Below are positions 63,639 through 64,000 of a stretch of DNA of 64,000 bases, in pieces. The notes under the pieces are model-generated. The model saw only the letters and a program-made list of their open reading frames with translations, ran no database searches and was not told the origin of the DNA. The stretch is taken from NCBI RefSeq assembly GCF_003217255.1, contig NZ_QJTE01000002.1, positions 496,001-560,000 of the forward strand, read 5' to 3'. Source of the stretch: Pseudoroseicyclus aestuarii (GTDB lineage Bacteria > Pseudomonadota > Alphaproteobacteria > Rhodobacterales > Rhodobacteraceae). Both the position numbers and the translations under genes were made by a program. Positions within the stretch are counted from its first letter, which is position 1. Every line of letters starts with the position of its first letter.

Positions 63639-64000
63639 TCAGTTAAATTTCCGGAGAAATTGTCCGATATTGCCATCGCTCCAATTGTTCGCCGGGCGAA
63701 CGATCGGCGTGAAAGCCGAGCGAATGACCTCGGACCATTCGTCCGTTGTGGCACCGGCGCGGGCGCAGGCGATGGACGGCCCCATCAGGTTCACACGGCG
63801 TTTTGCCGCCTCGCGCAGGGCGAGGAAATACTTTTGCAGGGCATTGCCGTCGCGGCCCGGGTCCGCGGGTTTTCCCATGGTGCTTACCGTTTCCCGGCGC
63901 GGGCCTTCGTCGCGCAGCAGCGCCTGCCTTTCGGCGGGAAGCCGCTCCATTATCTGGCGCACATCCTTTTCGGGAAAATTGCTGACGTCATGCAACTGGC
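63639..64000 (-). CDS. 3' part of a gene with weak methylmalonyl-CoA-mutase-like similarity (truncated by window edge)
   Basis: The reading frame runs off the right edge, so only the C-terminal 120 residues or so are seen; a TTG at 63995 is just the first possible start and probably not real. The segment LREAAKRRVNLMGPSIACARAGATTDEWSEVIRSAF resembles the end of the catalytic domain in mutases such as MeaA and ethylmalonyl-CoA mutase (A-K-A-G-V-T-T-x-E-W). The rest, and the ending NNWSDGNIGQFLRKFN, do not fit clearly, so it may be a diverged or eroded gene. Base composition is slightly less GC-rich than neighbours. Confidence 0.35.
   Translation of the reverse strand, partial: QLHDVSNFPEKDVRQIMERLPAERQALLRDEGPRRETVSTMGKPADPGRDGNALQKYFLALREAAKRRVNLMGPSIACARAGATTDEWSEVIRSAFTPIVRPANNWSDGNIGQFLRKFN

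Overview
This 64 kb window is very GC-rich, densely packed chromosomal DNA. It looks like a member of the Rhodobacteraceae (Alphaproteobacteria). The reasons are the gene set and order: purH-lspA-DUF3035 lipoprotein, rsmE next to an alphaproteobacterial gshA, a PyrC-like gene overlapping plsY, sdhCDAB with a small lipoprotein gene inside it, COQ9, a taurine:pyruvate aminotransferase, and an H-NS-family protein with the short YRNP/W-S-G-R-G-x-x-P-x-W core. I see no rRNA, tRNA, CRISPR array, insertion sequence, prophage or plasmid origin. No gene-free stretch exceeds 300 bases. The genus cannot be fixed from the sequence alone.

Layout. 1-5.4 kb: the end of a sugar-uptake operon (ABC ATPase, GH2 beta-mannosidase, TIM-barrel sugar isomerase/epimerase, Gfo/Idh/MocA oxidoreductase), tightly overlapping and probably for beta-mannoside use. 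5.5-11.3 kb: an MFS exporter facing a minus-strand cluster (heparinase II/III-like, purH, lspA, lipoprotein). 11.6-16.9 kb: a small RTX-like acidic protein, rpsO, pnp and two L,D-transpeptidases. 16.9-21.3 kb: two glycosyltransferase-like genes, a 1-Cys peroxiredoxin, an aldehyde dehydrogenase and rpsU. 21.4-27.0 kb: COQ9, a quinone oxidoreductase, etfBA and an M3 peptidase. 27.1-33.9 kb: rarA, TrkH and a two-component module made of a LuxR-type regulator, a cysteine-free sulfite-oxidase-fold secreted protein and a hybrid histidine kinase. 34.0-43.7 kb: taurine aminotransferase, an acyltransferase, a TetR regulator, AlgH, a DsbD-alpha-like protein and an RND pump with its adaptor. 43.8-52.3 kb: moaB, a degenerate uracil-DNA glycosylase, a coiled-coil membrane protein, an OmpA protein, ubiA, rsmE, a GNAT acetyltransferase and gshA. 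52.3-57.9 kb: plsY, a PyrC-like pseudo-dihydroorotase, mdh, a double PRC-barrel protein and NnrU. 58.1-61.8 kb: the succinate dehydrogenase operon. 61.9-64.0 kb: purine nucleoside phosphorylase, a secreted DUF4329/JAMM-like protein, an H-NS protein and a gene fragment running off the right edge.

How genes work together. Respiratory electron flow is well represented: EtfBA, SdhCDAB, Mdh, UbiA and COQ9 for ubiquinone. Envelope construction and maintenance are the other large theme: L,D-transpeptidases, LspA, PlsY, OmpA, RND pump, glycosyltransferases and TrkH.

The most striking structure is how convergent genes end. Of ten convergent pairs, four have TAG stop codons interlocked in a shared CTAG. 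Five are separated by the same dispersed element, a GC hairpin followed by a TATTT-containing purine-rich tail. One has a 3-base gap. Other leads are perfect TGATCA palindromes at the sdh promoter, a TTAA-N7-TTAA (CtrA-like) site before the second L,D-transpeptidase, the cysteine-free sulfite-oxidase-fold partner of a histidine kinase, and two enzyme homologues (PyrC-like, UDG-like) that have lost metal or catalytic residues.
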